Origin: Halalkalibacter oceani
GTDB taxonomy: Bacteria > Bacillota > Bacilli > Bacillales > Bacillaceae_D
Direction: 5' to 3'
Assembly: GCF_040544555.1 (NCBI RefSeq)
Contig: NZ_JBEPKD010000022.1
Coordinates: 5,895-69,894 of the forward strand
DNA length: 64,000 nucleotides
The position numbers were made by a program, and so were the translations under genes. The notes beneath the pieces are model-generated. The model did no database searches. It saw only the letters and a program-made list of their open reading frames with translations, and was not told the origin of the DNA. This document shows positions 25,448 to 34,380 of the stretch, piece after piece (within the stretch, counting starts at the first letter, position 1; each line of letters opens with the position of its first letter).

Positions 25448-26572
25448 ATGGCAGAAATCATTAAAGGGCCGATTTATGAGCATGAAAAAACAAAAGAATT
25501 GCTCCACTATGTTCCACAGCAGACGATCGTTTTTTTATGGCATGAGGATTTAGATGGCGTCGCCGCCGACAGCCTGGTGAAAGCGAACGTAAAAGCGGTT
25601 ATTAACGGCAAGCCGTCGATGAGTGGAAAGTACCGTCAAAAGCATGTGATGACCTTGCTTGCAGCCGGGATCGCTGTATATGATGTGCTGCAGCAGGAAA
25701 AAAGAGCGCTCCCGTTCAATGGAGAAGCGGCGGCGATTATCGGTGATGAGTTGTTTATATCCGTCAATACCCGCCCTGTTTTGGCGGCAAAGCTGCTACG
25801 GTACAATGAGCGAATGCTGCAGGAAAAGCTGCGCCAGGCTGAACGACATTTTTCCACCGCTTTTGCCGGGTTTGTGGAAAATACCCTTCACTATGCAGAG
25901 AGAGAGAGCGGCTGGTTCCAATCGGCATTTCACTTGCCGCCCGTTCTTCAATCCATTAAGGAGAAGCCTGTTTTCATCGTCGCCCGCAATACGAATTATG
26001 AGAAGGATATTCGTGTCGTTCGCTCAAAGCTGCTTAAGAAATCGGCGGTCATTATGGCTGTCGACGGGGCAGCGGATGGTCTGCTGCGACAAGGAATATG
26101 TCCGCATTTCATCATCGGCGATATGGATTCAGTAAGCGGTGAGGCATTAACATGTGGGGCGACTCTGCTCTGTCATCAGCATCCTGACGGCCATTCGCCC
26201 GGAAAATCCCGACTCGAGGCATTAGGATTAACAGCCGAGACAATCTGCTTTGTCGGTACAAGTGAAGATGTGGCGATTTCAGCCGCATTCTGGGCCGGAG
26301 CAGATCATATGTATTTGATCGGCTGTCGAATCGGAATGATCGAATTTCTGGAAAAAGGACGGGCCGGGATGGGGGCAACCTGGCTGGCGCGCATTCAAGC
26401 CGGAGAAAAAATTACAGACTTAAAAGGCATTCATACTCTTTACGGCAAAGCGGAGGGCGTATTTCCGAATTTGTTGCAGGCAAAGCTGCAGACTTATAGC
26501 AGAAGCTTGTATCAATTAATTCAGGAACGGTTTAACGAATGGAAAAAGAAGGAGGCTCTTCATCATGATTAA
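25448..26572 (+). CDS. steA: SteA-like protein with thiamine pyrophosphokinase-type fold
   Basis: A 374-residue protein similar to the putative cytokinetic ring protein SteA of Gram-positive bacteria. The middle part (about 175-330) resembles thiamine pyrophosphokinase and holds GDMDSVS (around Asp225). The N-terminal third is less conserved. In actinobacteria SteA acts in cell separation; in Firmicutes the role is unproven. The ATG has AGAGGGA upstream. It overlaps the following glycosyltransferase by eight bases, which supports one operon with the two sugar-transfer genes. Confidence 0.8.
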   Translation: MAEIIKGPIYEHEKTKELLHYVPQQTIVFLWHEDLDGVAADSLVKANVKAVINGKPSMSGKYRQKHVMTLLAAGIAVYDVLQQEKRALPFNGEAAAIIGDELFISVNTRPVLAAKLLRYNERMLQEKLRQAERHFSTAFAGFVENTLHYAERESGWFQSAFHLPPVLQSIKEKPVFIVARNTNYEKDIRVVRSKLLKKSAVIMAVDGAADGLLRQGICPHFIIGDMDSVSGEALTCGATLLCHQHPDGHSPGKSRLEALGLTAETICFVGTSEDVAISAAFWAGADHMYLIGCRIGMIEFLEKGRAGMGATWLARIQAGEKITDLKGIHTLYGKAEGVFPNLLQAKLQTYSRSLYQLIQERFNEWKKKEALHHD

Positions 26573-27227
26573 ACAATCCTTTATCATTCCTGCCTATAAT
26601 GAAGAGAGCTACCTTGAAAAGACGCTTCTTGCCATTCAGCGTTTTACGGAACGAGCGGAAATCATAGTCATCGATGACGGCAGTCAGGACAACACAAAAC
26701 TGATTGCCGAGCGCTATGCAGACAAGCTGATTACTTTTCCAGAAAACATGGGCAAAGGCTTTGCCCTTCAGGCAGGCTGGAAAGAGGCTAGAGGTGACAT
26801 CATTATTTGTCTTGATGCTGACCTTGGGGAAAGCGCCGAGGAAATCGGAGCGTTGATCGAGGCGCTGGAAAGGGAAGAGGCCGACCTCGTCATTTCAGTC
26901 ATGAAACCCGGGAAGAAGGCTGGCTTCGGACTGGTAAAACGTAGAGTTCAGGCGATGATTTACCGGAAAACGGGGGTGAAGCTTGCTTCTCCGCTTTCAG
27001 GCCAGCGGGTTTTTCGGAGGAAATGGCTCCCTGTTTTGCTGGAAAAGGACTATAAACGTTTTGGCGTGGAGGCGCAGATGACACTCGATTTGCTTCGCGC
27101 CGGGGCGACTTGCCAAGAGATGGTGACGCGGATGACGCACCGGGAAATGGGAAAAAATATCCGGGGATTTCTCCATCGGCTGAAGCAATGGCTTGAAATT
27201 GAACGACAGCTGCGTGAGGCTCAGTAG
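26565..27227 (+). CDS. Glycosyltransferase family 2
   Basis: A 220-residue GT-A fold enzyme without membrane segments. It has FIIPAYNEESYLEKTL at the start, a DDGSQDNT motif, and the DxD-type metal site in CLDADLGES. It resembles polyprenyl-phosphate sugar transferases such as dolichyl-phosphate mannose synthase, though it lacks their membrane helices. AAGGAGG precedes the ATG. Donor and acceptor are unknown; its neighbours point to envelope work. Confidence 0.88.
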   Translation: MIKQSFIIPAYNEESYLEKTLLAIQRFTERAEIIVIDDGSQDNTKLIAERYADKLITFPENMGKGFALQAGWKEARGDIIICLDADLGESAEEIGALIEALEREEADLVISVMKPGKKAGFGLVKRRVQAMIYRKTGVKLASPLSGQRVFRRKWLPVLLEKDYKRFGVEAQMTLDLLRAGATCQEMVTRMTHREMGKNIRGFLHRLKQWLEIERQLREAQ

Positions 27228-27229
27228 CC

Positions 27230-28024
27230 ATGATTATTTTATTACTAACATTGCCGCTCATTGCTTATTTGAGCATGATTGCCTTTCAGTCGATGCAGCT
27301 CGCCGTGCGAAATTATCAATGTCAGCTTGTTCCTTACAGTCTCGGTGTCGTGATTTTTTACAGCTATTGCGTTCTCTATTCTTTTCCTCCTTTCCAGGAT
27401 GAAGTGTTTTCGTTTCAAGCCTTTCTTTTTATTTTTAGTGTCTGGCTGCTTGGCTTTATTGATGATCGTCTTGGAACAAGCTATCCTAAAGGATTAAAAG
27501 GCCATCTCGTTTTTGCAAGGGAGCACCGCAAAGTAACGACAGGGCTGTTAAAAGCAGGAGGAACGATCATCGTCGCCCTGCTTTATCTCTGGTCAAAGCA
27601 GCCGATGACCTTCATGCAAAATCTGCTGGCGTTTTTTTTACTGACCGGTCTTCCGCATGTGATGAACCTGTTTGACACAAGGCCATTGCGTGTCTGGAAA
27701 GTAGCGCTTTGTTTTACCGTTCTTTTATTTTACCTTCTTCCTTTACCTCCGCTGCTATTTGTCGTAACGGTGCTGGCGGTCTTCTATATTTCGTTTGTCC
27801 TTGAAGGGCATCGGAAAGTGATGCTTGGCGATAATGGGGCAACAGTTACCGGAGCGATTTTCGCTGTGATTTTGATTCATCATAGTGAAGTGTCCGTTCA
27901 GTCCGGCGTGCTGCTCTTTGTTTTCGTGATGATGATCCTTGCTGAGAAAATCTCACTCTCCGCCGTGATTGAGCGCTGGACAGTGCTCAAAAGACTCGAC
28001 CAGCTTGGAGTTTCCAAAAAATAA
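27230..28024 (+). CDS. MraY/WecA-like membrane glycosyltransferase (GT4)
   Basis: A 264-residue membrane protein with eight or nine hydrophobic segments. Motifs typical of polyprenyl-phosphate GlcNAc/MurNAc-1-P transferases are present: FIDDRLG (Asp pair), NLFDTRPLR and MLGDNGAT. It is shorter than MraY. The start lies two bases after the glycosyltransferase stop. Together with the SteA-like gene it forms a three-gene envelope cluster with unknown product. Confidence 0.82.
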   Translation: MIILLLTLPLIAYLSMIAFQSMQLAVRNYQCQLVPYSLGVVIFYSYCVLYSFPPFQDEVFSFQAFLFIFSVWLLGFIDDRLGTSYPKGLKGHLVFAREHRKVTTGLLKAGGTIIVALLYLWSKQPMTFMQNLLAFFLLTGLPHVMNLFDTRPLRVWKVALCFTVLLFYLLPLPPLLFVVTVLAVFYISFVLEGHRKVMLGDNGATVTGAIFAVILIHHSEVSVQSGVLLFVFVMMILAEKISLSAVIERWTVLKRLDQLGVSKK

Positions 28025-28068
28025 AAGGGGTTGGGCAAAAGGCTATTAATCCTTTTGCCCAACCCCTT
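28025..28068. terminator. Bidirectional hairpin between convergent genes
   Basis: A perfect 18-bp stem (28025-28042 with 28051-28068) lies between the stop of the GT4-like gene and the converging yqzF-like gene. Only short T runs flank it, the better one serving the minus strand. Confidence 0.7.
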
Positions 28069-28099
28069 GTCGAGGGTAAAGCGATGGCTGTGTAAGCAG

Positions 28100-28342
28100 C
28101 TACTTGTTTCTTTTTTGAAACCGGGGGGCGATTTTCCCGTTTTTTCGATCGCGATAAAAAATGAACCCGCCGATAAAGCTGAGCCCTGCAAGAAACAGGA
28201 CAAATCCTGCGGCGAATTGCAGCGTTAAATTAGGGTAAGGAGAATTGCTGATTTGAAAAATCGTATCTCTCATTTGCTTAATGCCATAGCCGGCGACAAT
28301 GATCGGAATGATCATAATCATCAATGCGATAAAACGTCCCAT
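28100..28342 (-). CDS. yqzF: DUF2627 membrane protein (YqzF-like)
   Basis: An 80-residue protein with two membrane helices (about 4-22 and 41-61) and a basic tail. DUF2627 proteins lie next to bkdR in many Bacillus genomes. The ATG at 28342 is chosen because AGAGG lies seven bases upstream and the length fits the family; longer forms lack a ribosome site. Function is unknown. Confidence 0.85.
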   Translation of the reverse strand: MGRFIALMIMIIPIIVAGYGIKQMRDTIFQISNSPYPNLTLQFAAGFVLFLAGLSFIGGFIFYRDRKNGKIAPRFQKRNK

Positions 28343-28595
28343 CTTCATTCCTCTTTCATGTATGAATTCCATCTCAGTGTGCTTCGCTTGAACGAGATAA
28401 CTCATAAAAATCAGGTGATAAAAATAAAATGTATGATCCGGAATTTTTCTTGTTTAGTATCAGTTTAGCGGATTTTTTTGCTGATGTACAATCTTAGGAG
28501 TTGCATCTTTGTGACATTTGCGTAATAGTGAAGAGAGAGAAATTATTAGCAGCAATTAGGACCCGGTCTTAATTTTTTAGGAGGGGATTCTTTTC

Positions 28596-30641
28596 ATGCA
28601 GCGAGCAATGATTGTTGGCGCAGGACGAGGAGGGGTGGCCCTCTTTCAAATGCTGATGAAGATGGAGCATATTCATGTCGCGGCGGTTGTCGACCGTGAT
28701 CCAGAAGCGCCCGGGCTGGCGCTGGCCCGGCAGCATCAGCTTGTGACCGCGGCGACGTGGCACAACCTGATTGGAGAACAGTTTGATTTTGTTTTCGAAG
28801 TGACGGGTGATCCGGATGTTGCTGCATCCTTACAGGCTGATTTTGCTGAGCGGACACTTGTCGTTCCGTCAGAACTGTCGCGTTTGTTTTTTTCGCTATT
28901 GAGGGAAAAGGATACATTGATCCAGCAATTGAATCAGCAAACCTCTCTGCAGGAAACGATCTTAAATGCGACTCATGACGGGATGATTGCGATTGACCGC
29001 AATGAACGGATACTGATCTGTAATCAAGCCGCGGCAAAAATCGTCGGTGTCGACGCGGAGCAAGCAATCGGCCGGCCGATCACTGCCGTCCTTCCGTCAA
29101 GCGGATTGCCACGGGTCGTACAGACGATGGAGGTTGAATATAACCGCCGCCAGCAGCTTAGCAATGGGACGGTGATTGTGACGACTCGGGTGCCTTTATT
29201 TGAAGGGCGTCACTGTATCGGAGCCCTTGGCGTATTCAAGGATGTCACCGATCTCGTGGCGATGACGGATCAAGTAAGCAATTTGAAAGAAATCCAGACG
29301 ATGCTTGAAGCAATTATTCAATCTTCGGATGATGCGATCTCGGTCGTTGATGAAAATGGGAACGGCTTAATGATTAATCCGGCTTATACGCGCTTAACAG
29401 GTCTTTTGCCGGAGGAAGTGATTGGTCATCCGGCGACAGCGGATATTTCCGAAGGGGAGAGCATGCATTTTCAAGTGCTGAAAACAGGCCAGCCGGTACG
29501 GGGAGTCCCTTTGAAGGTTGGTCCGAAAAAAAGAGATGTGATCGTTAACGTAGCGCCGATCATCGTTGACCAAAAGACGCGTGGAAGCGTCGGTGTCATT
29601 CACGATGTCTCGGAGCTGAATTCCCTCCATGCCCAGCTGGAAAAAGCGAAACGGCGAATTCGGACACTCGAAGCGAAATATTCCTTTGCTGATATTGTCG
29701 GCACGTCAGCTGAAATGCAGCTCGCCATTGATCAGGCGAAGCTGGCAGCGGCGACCCCTGTGACGATTTTGCTGCGCGGGGAATCCGGCACTGGCAAGGA
29801 GCTTTTTGCCCATGCGATACATAATCAAAGCGAGCGAAGAAGGCATTCTTTTGTCAGGGTCAACTGTGCGGCCTTATCGGAACAGCTGCTTGAAAGCGAG
29901 TTGTTTGGCTATGAAGAAGGAGCGTTTTCGGGGGCGAAACGCGGTGGCAAGCGGGGATTGTTTGAAGAAGCAGATCAAGGCAGCATCTTTCTTGATGAAC
30001 TCGGTGAGCTGTCAGCGGCGATGCAGGCCAAACTGCTCCGCGTCCTGCAGGAACAGGAAATTGTGCGCGTAGGGGGGACGAAGCCGATTGCGATTGATGT
30101 CCGGGTGATTGCCGCGACAAATATGAATGTAGAAAAAGCGGTTGCCGAGCAGCGTTTTCGTGAAGACTTGTACTATCGCATTAATAAAATGCCAATCCAT
30201 ATTCCGCCTTTGCGGGAGCGGATCGAGGATCTGGAGCAGCTTGTCGCCCATTTGCTGGCGAAGCTCAATCACGATTACGGCCGTTTTGTCCAATCTGTCT
30301 CGGATGAAGCACTTGCTGAATGGAAGGCTTATCATTGGCCGGGAAATGTCCGGGAGCTTGAGAATGTGCTAGGCAGAACGATGATTTATATGGAACCATC
30401 ACGGCAAATCATTGAACGGGAGGATCTTCCGCCATTGTATGAGCAGCCGGTGGAAGCGGCCAGACGATTGAAAAGCAAAGCGGATGGCAGCACGCTGGAA
30501 GAGAAAATGGCGCAGCATGAAAAGCAAATTATTCTGCACTCCTTAAGGCAGTGTGATGGCAACCGGACGAGGACGGCGAAGGAGCTTGGCATTTCCTTAC
30601 GAAACTTATATTACAAGCTTCACAAATATGACCTTGCATAA
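28596..30641 (+). CDS. bkdR: Sigma-54-dependent activator of the bkd operon
   Basis: A 681-residue enhancer-binding protein. The N-terminus has a Rossmann-like start (MIVGAGRGGVALFQMLMK), followed by PAS domains at about 125-235 and 240-355, the AAA+ domain (about 370-605) with Walker A GESGTGKE (from residue 395) and the sigma-54 contact loop GAFSGA (442-447), and a Fis-type helix-turn-helix at the end. It activates sigma-54 RNA polymerase at the bkd promoter 100 bases downstream. AGGAGGGG precedes the ATG. Confidence 0.95.
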   Translation: MQRAMIVGAGRGGVALFQMLMKMEHIHVAAVVDRDPEAPGLALARQHQLVTAATWHNLIGEQFDFVFEVTGDPDVAASLQADFAERTLVVPSELSRLFFSLLREKDTLIQQLNQQTSLQETILNATHDGMIAIDRNERILICNQAAAKIVGVDAEQAIGRPITAVLPSSGLPRVVQTMEVEYNRRQQLSNGTVIVTTRVPLFEGRHCIGALGVFKDVTDLVAMTDQVSNLKEIQTMLEAIIQSSDDAISVVDENGNGLMINPAYTRLTGLLPEEVIGHPATADISEGESMHFQVLKTGQPVRGVPLKVGPKKRDVIVNVAPIIVDQKTRGSVGVIHDVSELNSLHAQLEKAKRRIRTLEAKYSFADIVGTSAEMQLAIDQAKLAAATPVTILLRGESGTGKELFAHAIHNQSERRRHSFVRVNCAALSEQLLESELFGYEEGAFSGAKRGGKRGLFEEADQGSIFLDELGELSAAMQAKLLRVLQEQEIVRVGGTKPIAIDVRVIAATNMNVEKAVAEQRFREDLYYRINKMPIHIPPLRERIEDLEQLVAHLLAKLNHDYGRFVQSVSDEALAEWKAYHWPGNVRELENVLGRTMIYMEPSRQIIEREDLPPLYEQPVEAARRLKSKADGSTLEEKMAQHEKQIILHSLRQCDGNRTRTAKELGISLRNLYYKLHKYDLA

Positions 30642-30672
30642 ATGTGCATGCAATTTGTTGCGTGATGTGCAA
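30634..30672 (+). promoter_or_regulatory. Candidate BkdR enhancer sites
   Basis: Two inverted repeats with the same arms, TTGCAT-N8-ATGCAA (30634-30653) and TTGC-N7-GCAA (30658-30672), lie about 95-115 bases before the sigma-54 promoter. The first overlaps the bkdR stop codon. Position and symmetry fit upstream activator sites; binding is inferred. Confidence 0.5.
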
Positions 30673-30746
30673 GTTTTTGCATGGTGAGAATGTGAGATTG
30701 GAACGAGATATGTGAAGAAATGGCAATTTCCGAAGCGGATAGTAGG

Positions 30747-30762
30747 TTGGCATAGAACTTGC
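30747..30762 (+). promoter_or_regulatory. Sigma-54 promoter of the bkd operon
   Basis: TTGGCAT-N5-TTGC matches the -24/-12 consensus TGGCAC-N5-TTGC with the GG and GC pairs at the required spacing. The first gene starts 43 bases downstream. Confidence 0.9.
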
Positions 30763-30804
30763 GTGATGAAAAGCAACAATGGTTCACTTTAAGGAGGAAA
30801 AAGC

Positions 30805-31902
30805 ATGAAGCTATTCTCTTATATGGAAAAATATGATTATGAGCAAGTTGTCATTTGTCAGGACCAATTATCCGGATTGAAAGCAATCATTGCCATACAT
30901 GATACGACGCTCGGCCCGGCGCTCGGAGGTACGCGGATGTGGAACTATCAGAGCGAGGAGGAAGCCTTGGAAGATGCGCTGCGTCTGGCAAAGGGAATGA
31001 CCTATAAAAATGCCGCCGCGGGCTTGAATCTCGGCGGCGGCAAGACGGTGATCATCGGTGATCCGCGTACTGATAAGAACGAAGAGATGTTTCGCGCTTT
31101 TGGCCGTTATATCCAGGGGCTAAATGGACGCTACATTACGGCGGAGGATGTCGGTACGACCGTCGAGGATATGGATACGATTCATGAGGAAACGGACTAT
31201 GTAACTGGCATCTCACCAGCATTCGGTGCTTCCGGGAATCCATCACCTGTGACAGCGTACGGCGTCTATGTCGGGATGAAGGCCGCGGCAAAGGAGGCGT
31301 TTGGCTCTGATCAGCTGAGCGGCAAAACTGTCGCGGTGCAAGGCGTTGGAAATGTCGCCTATCATTTATGCAAGCATCTTCATGAAGAGGGGGCACAGTT
31401 GATTGTGACCGATATTAATCGGGAAGCAGTGAAGCGGGCGGTCAACGAGTTTGGTGCAAAGGCAGTGGACATTGATGACATTTATCAAGTCGATTGTGAC
31501 ATTTTTGCCCCCTGCGCCTTAGGAGCCGTAATCAATGACCAAACGATTCCGCAACTGAAAGCAAAAGTCATTGCCGGTGCCGCCAATAATCAGCTTAAAG
31601 AAGACCGGCACGGTAATGTGGTCCATGAGATGGGGATTTTATATGTGCCCGACTATGTGATTAATGCCGGCGGGGTGATTAATGTCGCGGATGAATTGAA
31701 CGGCTATAACCGTGAACGTGCGATGAAAAAAGTTGAAGGTATTTACCAAAATGTTGCGAAAGTATTTGAGATCTCTAACCGCGATGCGATTCCGACGTAT
31801 CAGGCGGCTGATCGCATGGCTGAAGAGCGGATTGCTCGGCTGAGACGGTCGCGCAGACAATTTTTGCAGCAGGAACACCATATTTTATCAAGACGTGATT
31901 AG
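30805..31902 (+). CDS. bcd: Leucine (branched-chain amino acid) dehydrogenase
   Basis: A 365-residue NAD-dependent enzyme that deaminates leucine, valine and isoleucine to the 2-oxo acids used by the Bkd complex. The active site reads GGGKTVIIGDP with the catalytic lysine nearby in AKGMTYKNAAAGLNLGGGK, and the NAD domain has VAVQGVGNVAYHL. AAGGAGG precedes the ATG. It is the first gene after the sigma-54 promoter; in Bacillus subtilis ptb would come first. Confidence 0.96.
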   Translation: MKLFSYMEKYDYEQVVICQDQLSGLKAIIAIHDTTLGPALGGTRMWNYQSEEEALEDALRLAKGMTYKNAAAGLNLGGGKTVIIGDPRTDKNEEMFRAFGRYIQGLNGRYITAEDVGTTVEDMDTIHEETDYVTGISPAFGASGNPSPVTAYGVYVGMKAAAKEAFGSDQLSGKTVAVQGVGNVAYHLCKHLHEEGAQLIVTDINREAVKRAVNEFGAKAVDIDDIYQVDCDIFAPCALGAVINDQTIPQLKAKVIAGAANNQLKEDRHGNVVHEMGILYVPDYVINAGGVINVADELNGYNRERAMKKVEGIYQNVAKVFEISNRDAIPTYQAADRMAEERIARLRRSRRQFLQQEHHILSRRD

Positions 31903-31920
31903 GAGCAGGAGGGGAAGCAA

Positions 31921-33342
31921 GTGGCTGAAGAATATGATCTTGTCGTGTTAGGAGCAGGAACGGGAGGCTATGTGGCGGCCATCAGGGCGGCGCAGCACGG
32001 TTTGAAAGTCGCTGTTGTCGAAAAAGAAAAACTGGGCGGCACATGTCTCCATAAAGGCTGTATTCCAAGCAAAGCGCTGCTAAGAAGCGCAGAAGTGCTC
32101 ACAACTGCCAAACGGGCCGGCGAATTTGGCGTGGAAACGGGCGAAGTGACGTTTAATTTTGCGAATGTCCAGAAGCGCAAACAGCAGATTGTCGATCAGC
32201 TGTACCGCGGTGTCCAGCACTTGATGAAAAAAGGAAAAATTGCCGTTTACGAAGGGAAAGGTCGGATTTTAGGTCCTTCGATTTTCTCGCCAACCCCGGG
32301 GACGATTTCAGTTGAACGGACGGACGGGCAGGAAAATACGATGCTTATCCCGAAAAACGTGATCATCGCAACAGGCTCCGCGCCAAAAACCTTACCAGGA
32401 CTGGAGCCGGACGGGACGTATGTTCTCACTTCAGATGAGGCGCTCGCGTTGACGGAGCTGCCTTCTTCGATCATCATTGTCGGGGGAGGAGTGATTGGAA
32501 TGGAGTGGGCCTCCCTCTTGCATGACTTCGGAGTAGAAGTGACCGTCGTCGAATATGCCAAGCAAATATTGCCAACCGAGGATGCTGATATTGCCAACGA
32601 AGCGGCGAGATTGATGCAAAAAAAGGGGATTAAGCTTTACACCAACGCGAAAATCATGCCGGAAACCTTGAAAAAGGGCGCGGGCGTTCAAATAAAGGCC
32701 GATCATCAAGGAGAGGAAATCAGGCTGACCGCCGACCAGTTGCTTGTCTCAGTCGGACGGGCGGCAAATGTGAATGATCTCGGGCTGGAAAACACCGAAA
32801 TCGCCGTTGAAAATGGGGGAATTGCCGTCAATGAATGGTATCAAACGAAAGAGTCGCATATTTATGCGATCGGTGATGTCATCGGCGGACTGCAGCTGGC
32901 CCATGTCGCTTCACATGAAGGAATCATCGCTGTCGATCATCTAGCGGGAAAACAGCCGGAGGCACTGAACTATCAGACCGTTGCTAAATGTATCTACAGC
33001 CAGCCTGAAATGGCGAGTGTCGGCTTGACAGAAGCCGAAGCGGTGCGGCAAGGCCACACGATCAAAACAGTGACGTTTCCGTTTAAGGCAATTGGAAAAG
33101 CGCTCGTCTACGGCGAAACAGACGGCTTCGCCAAAATGATCGTTGATGCGTCCAATGACGACGTCCTTGGGATTCATATGATCGGGCCGCATGTGACCGA
33201 TATGATTTCGGAGGCGGCATTGGCGAAGGTGGTCGATGCGTCCCACCTTGAAATCGCCGATATGATTCACCCTCACCCAACGCTTTCTGAAATAGTCGGC
33301 GAGGCGGCGCTCGCCGTCGAAGGAAAGGCCATTCATTTATAA
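31921..33342 (+). CDS. lpdA: Dihydrolipoyl dehydrogenase (E3) of the Bkd complex
   Basis: A 473-residue flavoprotein that reoxidises the lipoyl groups of BkdB with NAD. It has an N-terminal FAD motif (VVLGAGTGGYVAAIRAAQ), the redox pair in GGTCLHKGCIPSKALL, an NAD motif (IIVGGGVIGMEWASLL) and the C-terminal active-site His-Glu in HPHPTLSE. The GTG start has AGGAGGGG upstream. It follows bcd directly; buk, present at this place in Bacillus subtilis, is absent. Confidence 0.95.
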   Translation: MAEEYDLVVLGAGTGGYVAAIRAAQHGLKVAVVEKEKLGGTCLHKGCIPSKALLRSAEVLTTAKRAGEFGVETGEVTFNFANVQKRKQQIVDQLYRGVQHLMKKGKIAVYEGKGRILGPSIFSPTPGTISVERTDGQENTMLIPKNVIIATGSAPKTLPGLEPDGTYVLTSDEALALTELPSSIIIVGGGVIGMEWASLLHDFGVEVTVVEYAKQILPTEDADIANEAARLMQKKGIKLYTNAKIMPETLKKGAGVQIKADHQGEEIRLTADQLLVSVGRAANVNDLGLENTEIAVENGGIAVNEWYQTKESHIYAIGDVIGGLQLAHVASHEGIIAVDHLAGKQPEALNYQTVAKCIYSQPEMASVGLTEAEAVRQGHTIKTVTFPFKAIGKALVYGETDGFAKMIVDASNDDVLGIHMIGPHVTDMISEAALAKVVDASHLEIADMIHPHPTLSEIVGEAALAVEGKAIHL

Positions 33343-33369
33343 AGGAGCAAGCAAAAGGAGGACACAACT

Positions 33370-34362
33370 ATGACTGATAATCGCCATAATGCTTTAGGAC
33401 TTAGCGATGAAAAGGTACTGGAAATGTTTGAGACAATGCTGCTGGCGCGCCGCATCGATGAGCGGATGTGGCTCTTAAACCGCGCTGGTAAGATTCCCTT
33501 CGTCATCTCATGTCAAGGGCAGGAAGCGGCCCAAGTCGGGGCTGCCTTTGCGCTTGATCGCGAGAAGGACTATATTTTGCCATATTACCGCGACATGGGT
33601 GTTGTGTTGACATTTGGCATGACGGCCCGTGATTTAATGTTGTCAGGCTTTGCCAAAGCAGAAGACCCGAATTCGGGTGGGCGGCAAATGCCAGGCCATT
33701 TTGGCCAAAGAAAAAATCGGATCGTCACAGGCTCTTCCCCGGTGACGACGCAAGTCCCTCATGCTGTAGGCATCGCGCTTGCCGGAAAAATGAAGGGCGA
33801 GGATTTTATCACCTTCACCACCTTTGGCGAAGGATCTTCCAATCAGGGAGATTTCCATGAAGGGGCTAATTTTGCCGGTGTTCACAAACTGCCGGTCATC
33901 TTTATGTGCGAAAATAATAAATACGCGATTTCCGTCCCGATTGAAAAGCAGCTCGCCTGCAAGCAGGTGTCGGACCGTGCAATTGGCTATGGAATGCCCG
34001 GCTTTACAGTCGACGGGAATGACCCATTAGCAGTCTATGAAGCTGTCAAAGCGGCAGCTGACCGGGCAAGAAACGGCGAGGGGCCGACGTTGATCGAGAC
34101 CGTTTCGTACCGCTTGACGCCTCATTCCAGCGATGATGATGACCGTGCCTACCGCGACCAGGATGAAGTTGAAGAAGCGAAGAAGCTTGATTCGATTTTT
34201 ACCTTTGAGACATATTTGCGCGAGGTTGGCCTGCTGACAGATGAGCTGAAGAACGAGATGGAGGCGCGGATGGCGAAGGTGATCGACGAGGCAACGGAGT
34301 ACGCCGAGCAGGCGCCGTATGCTGATCCGGAAGATGCGCTGCGCTACGTCTATGCAGATTAG
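33370..34362 (+). CDS. bkdAA: Branched-chain 2-oxo acid dehydrogenase E1 alpha
   Basis: A 330-residue thiamine-diphosphate subunit that decarboxylates branched-chain 2-oxo acids. The TPP motif reads GEGSSNQGDFHEG ending in CENNKYAIS. Phosphorylation-loop residues YRLTPHSSDDDD are typical of the E1 alpha family. GGAGG lies upstream of the ATG. It works with BkdAB as an alpha2-beta2 tetramer. Confidence 0.96.
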   Translation: MTDNRHNALGLSDEKVLEMFETMLLARRIDERMWLLNRAGKIPFVISCQGQEAAQVGAAFALDREKDYILPYYRDMGVVLTFGMTARDLMLSGFAKAEDPNSGGRQMPGHFGQRKNRIVTGSSPVTTQVPHAVGIALAGKMKGEDFITFTTFGEGSSNQGDFHEGANFAGVHKLPVIFMCENNKYAISVPIEKQLACKQVSDRAIGYGMPGFTVDGNDPLAVYEAVKAAADRARNGEGPTLIETVSYRLTPHSSDDDDRAYRDQDEVEEAKKLDSIFTFETYLREVGLLTDELKNEMEARMAKVIDEATEYAEQAPYADPEDALRYVYAD

Positions 34363-34380
34363 GAAGGGGGAAATGAGGCA

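Noticed and set aside
25239..25553. 104-codon frame before the steA-like gene
   Set aside because: It starts within a repeat hairpin, lacks a ribosome site and overlaps the start of the real gene.
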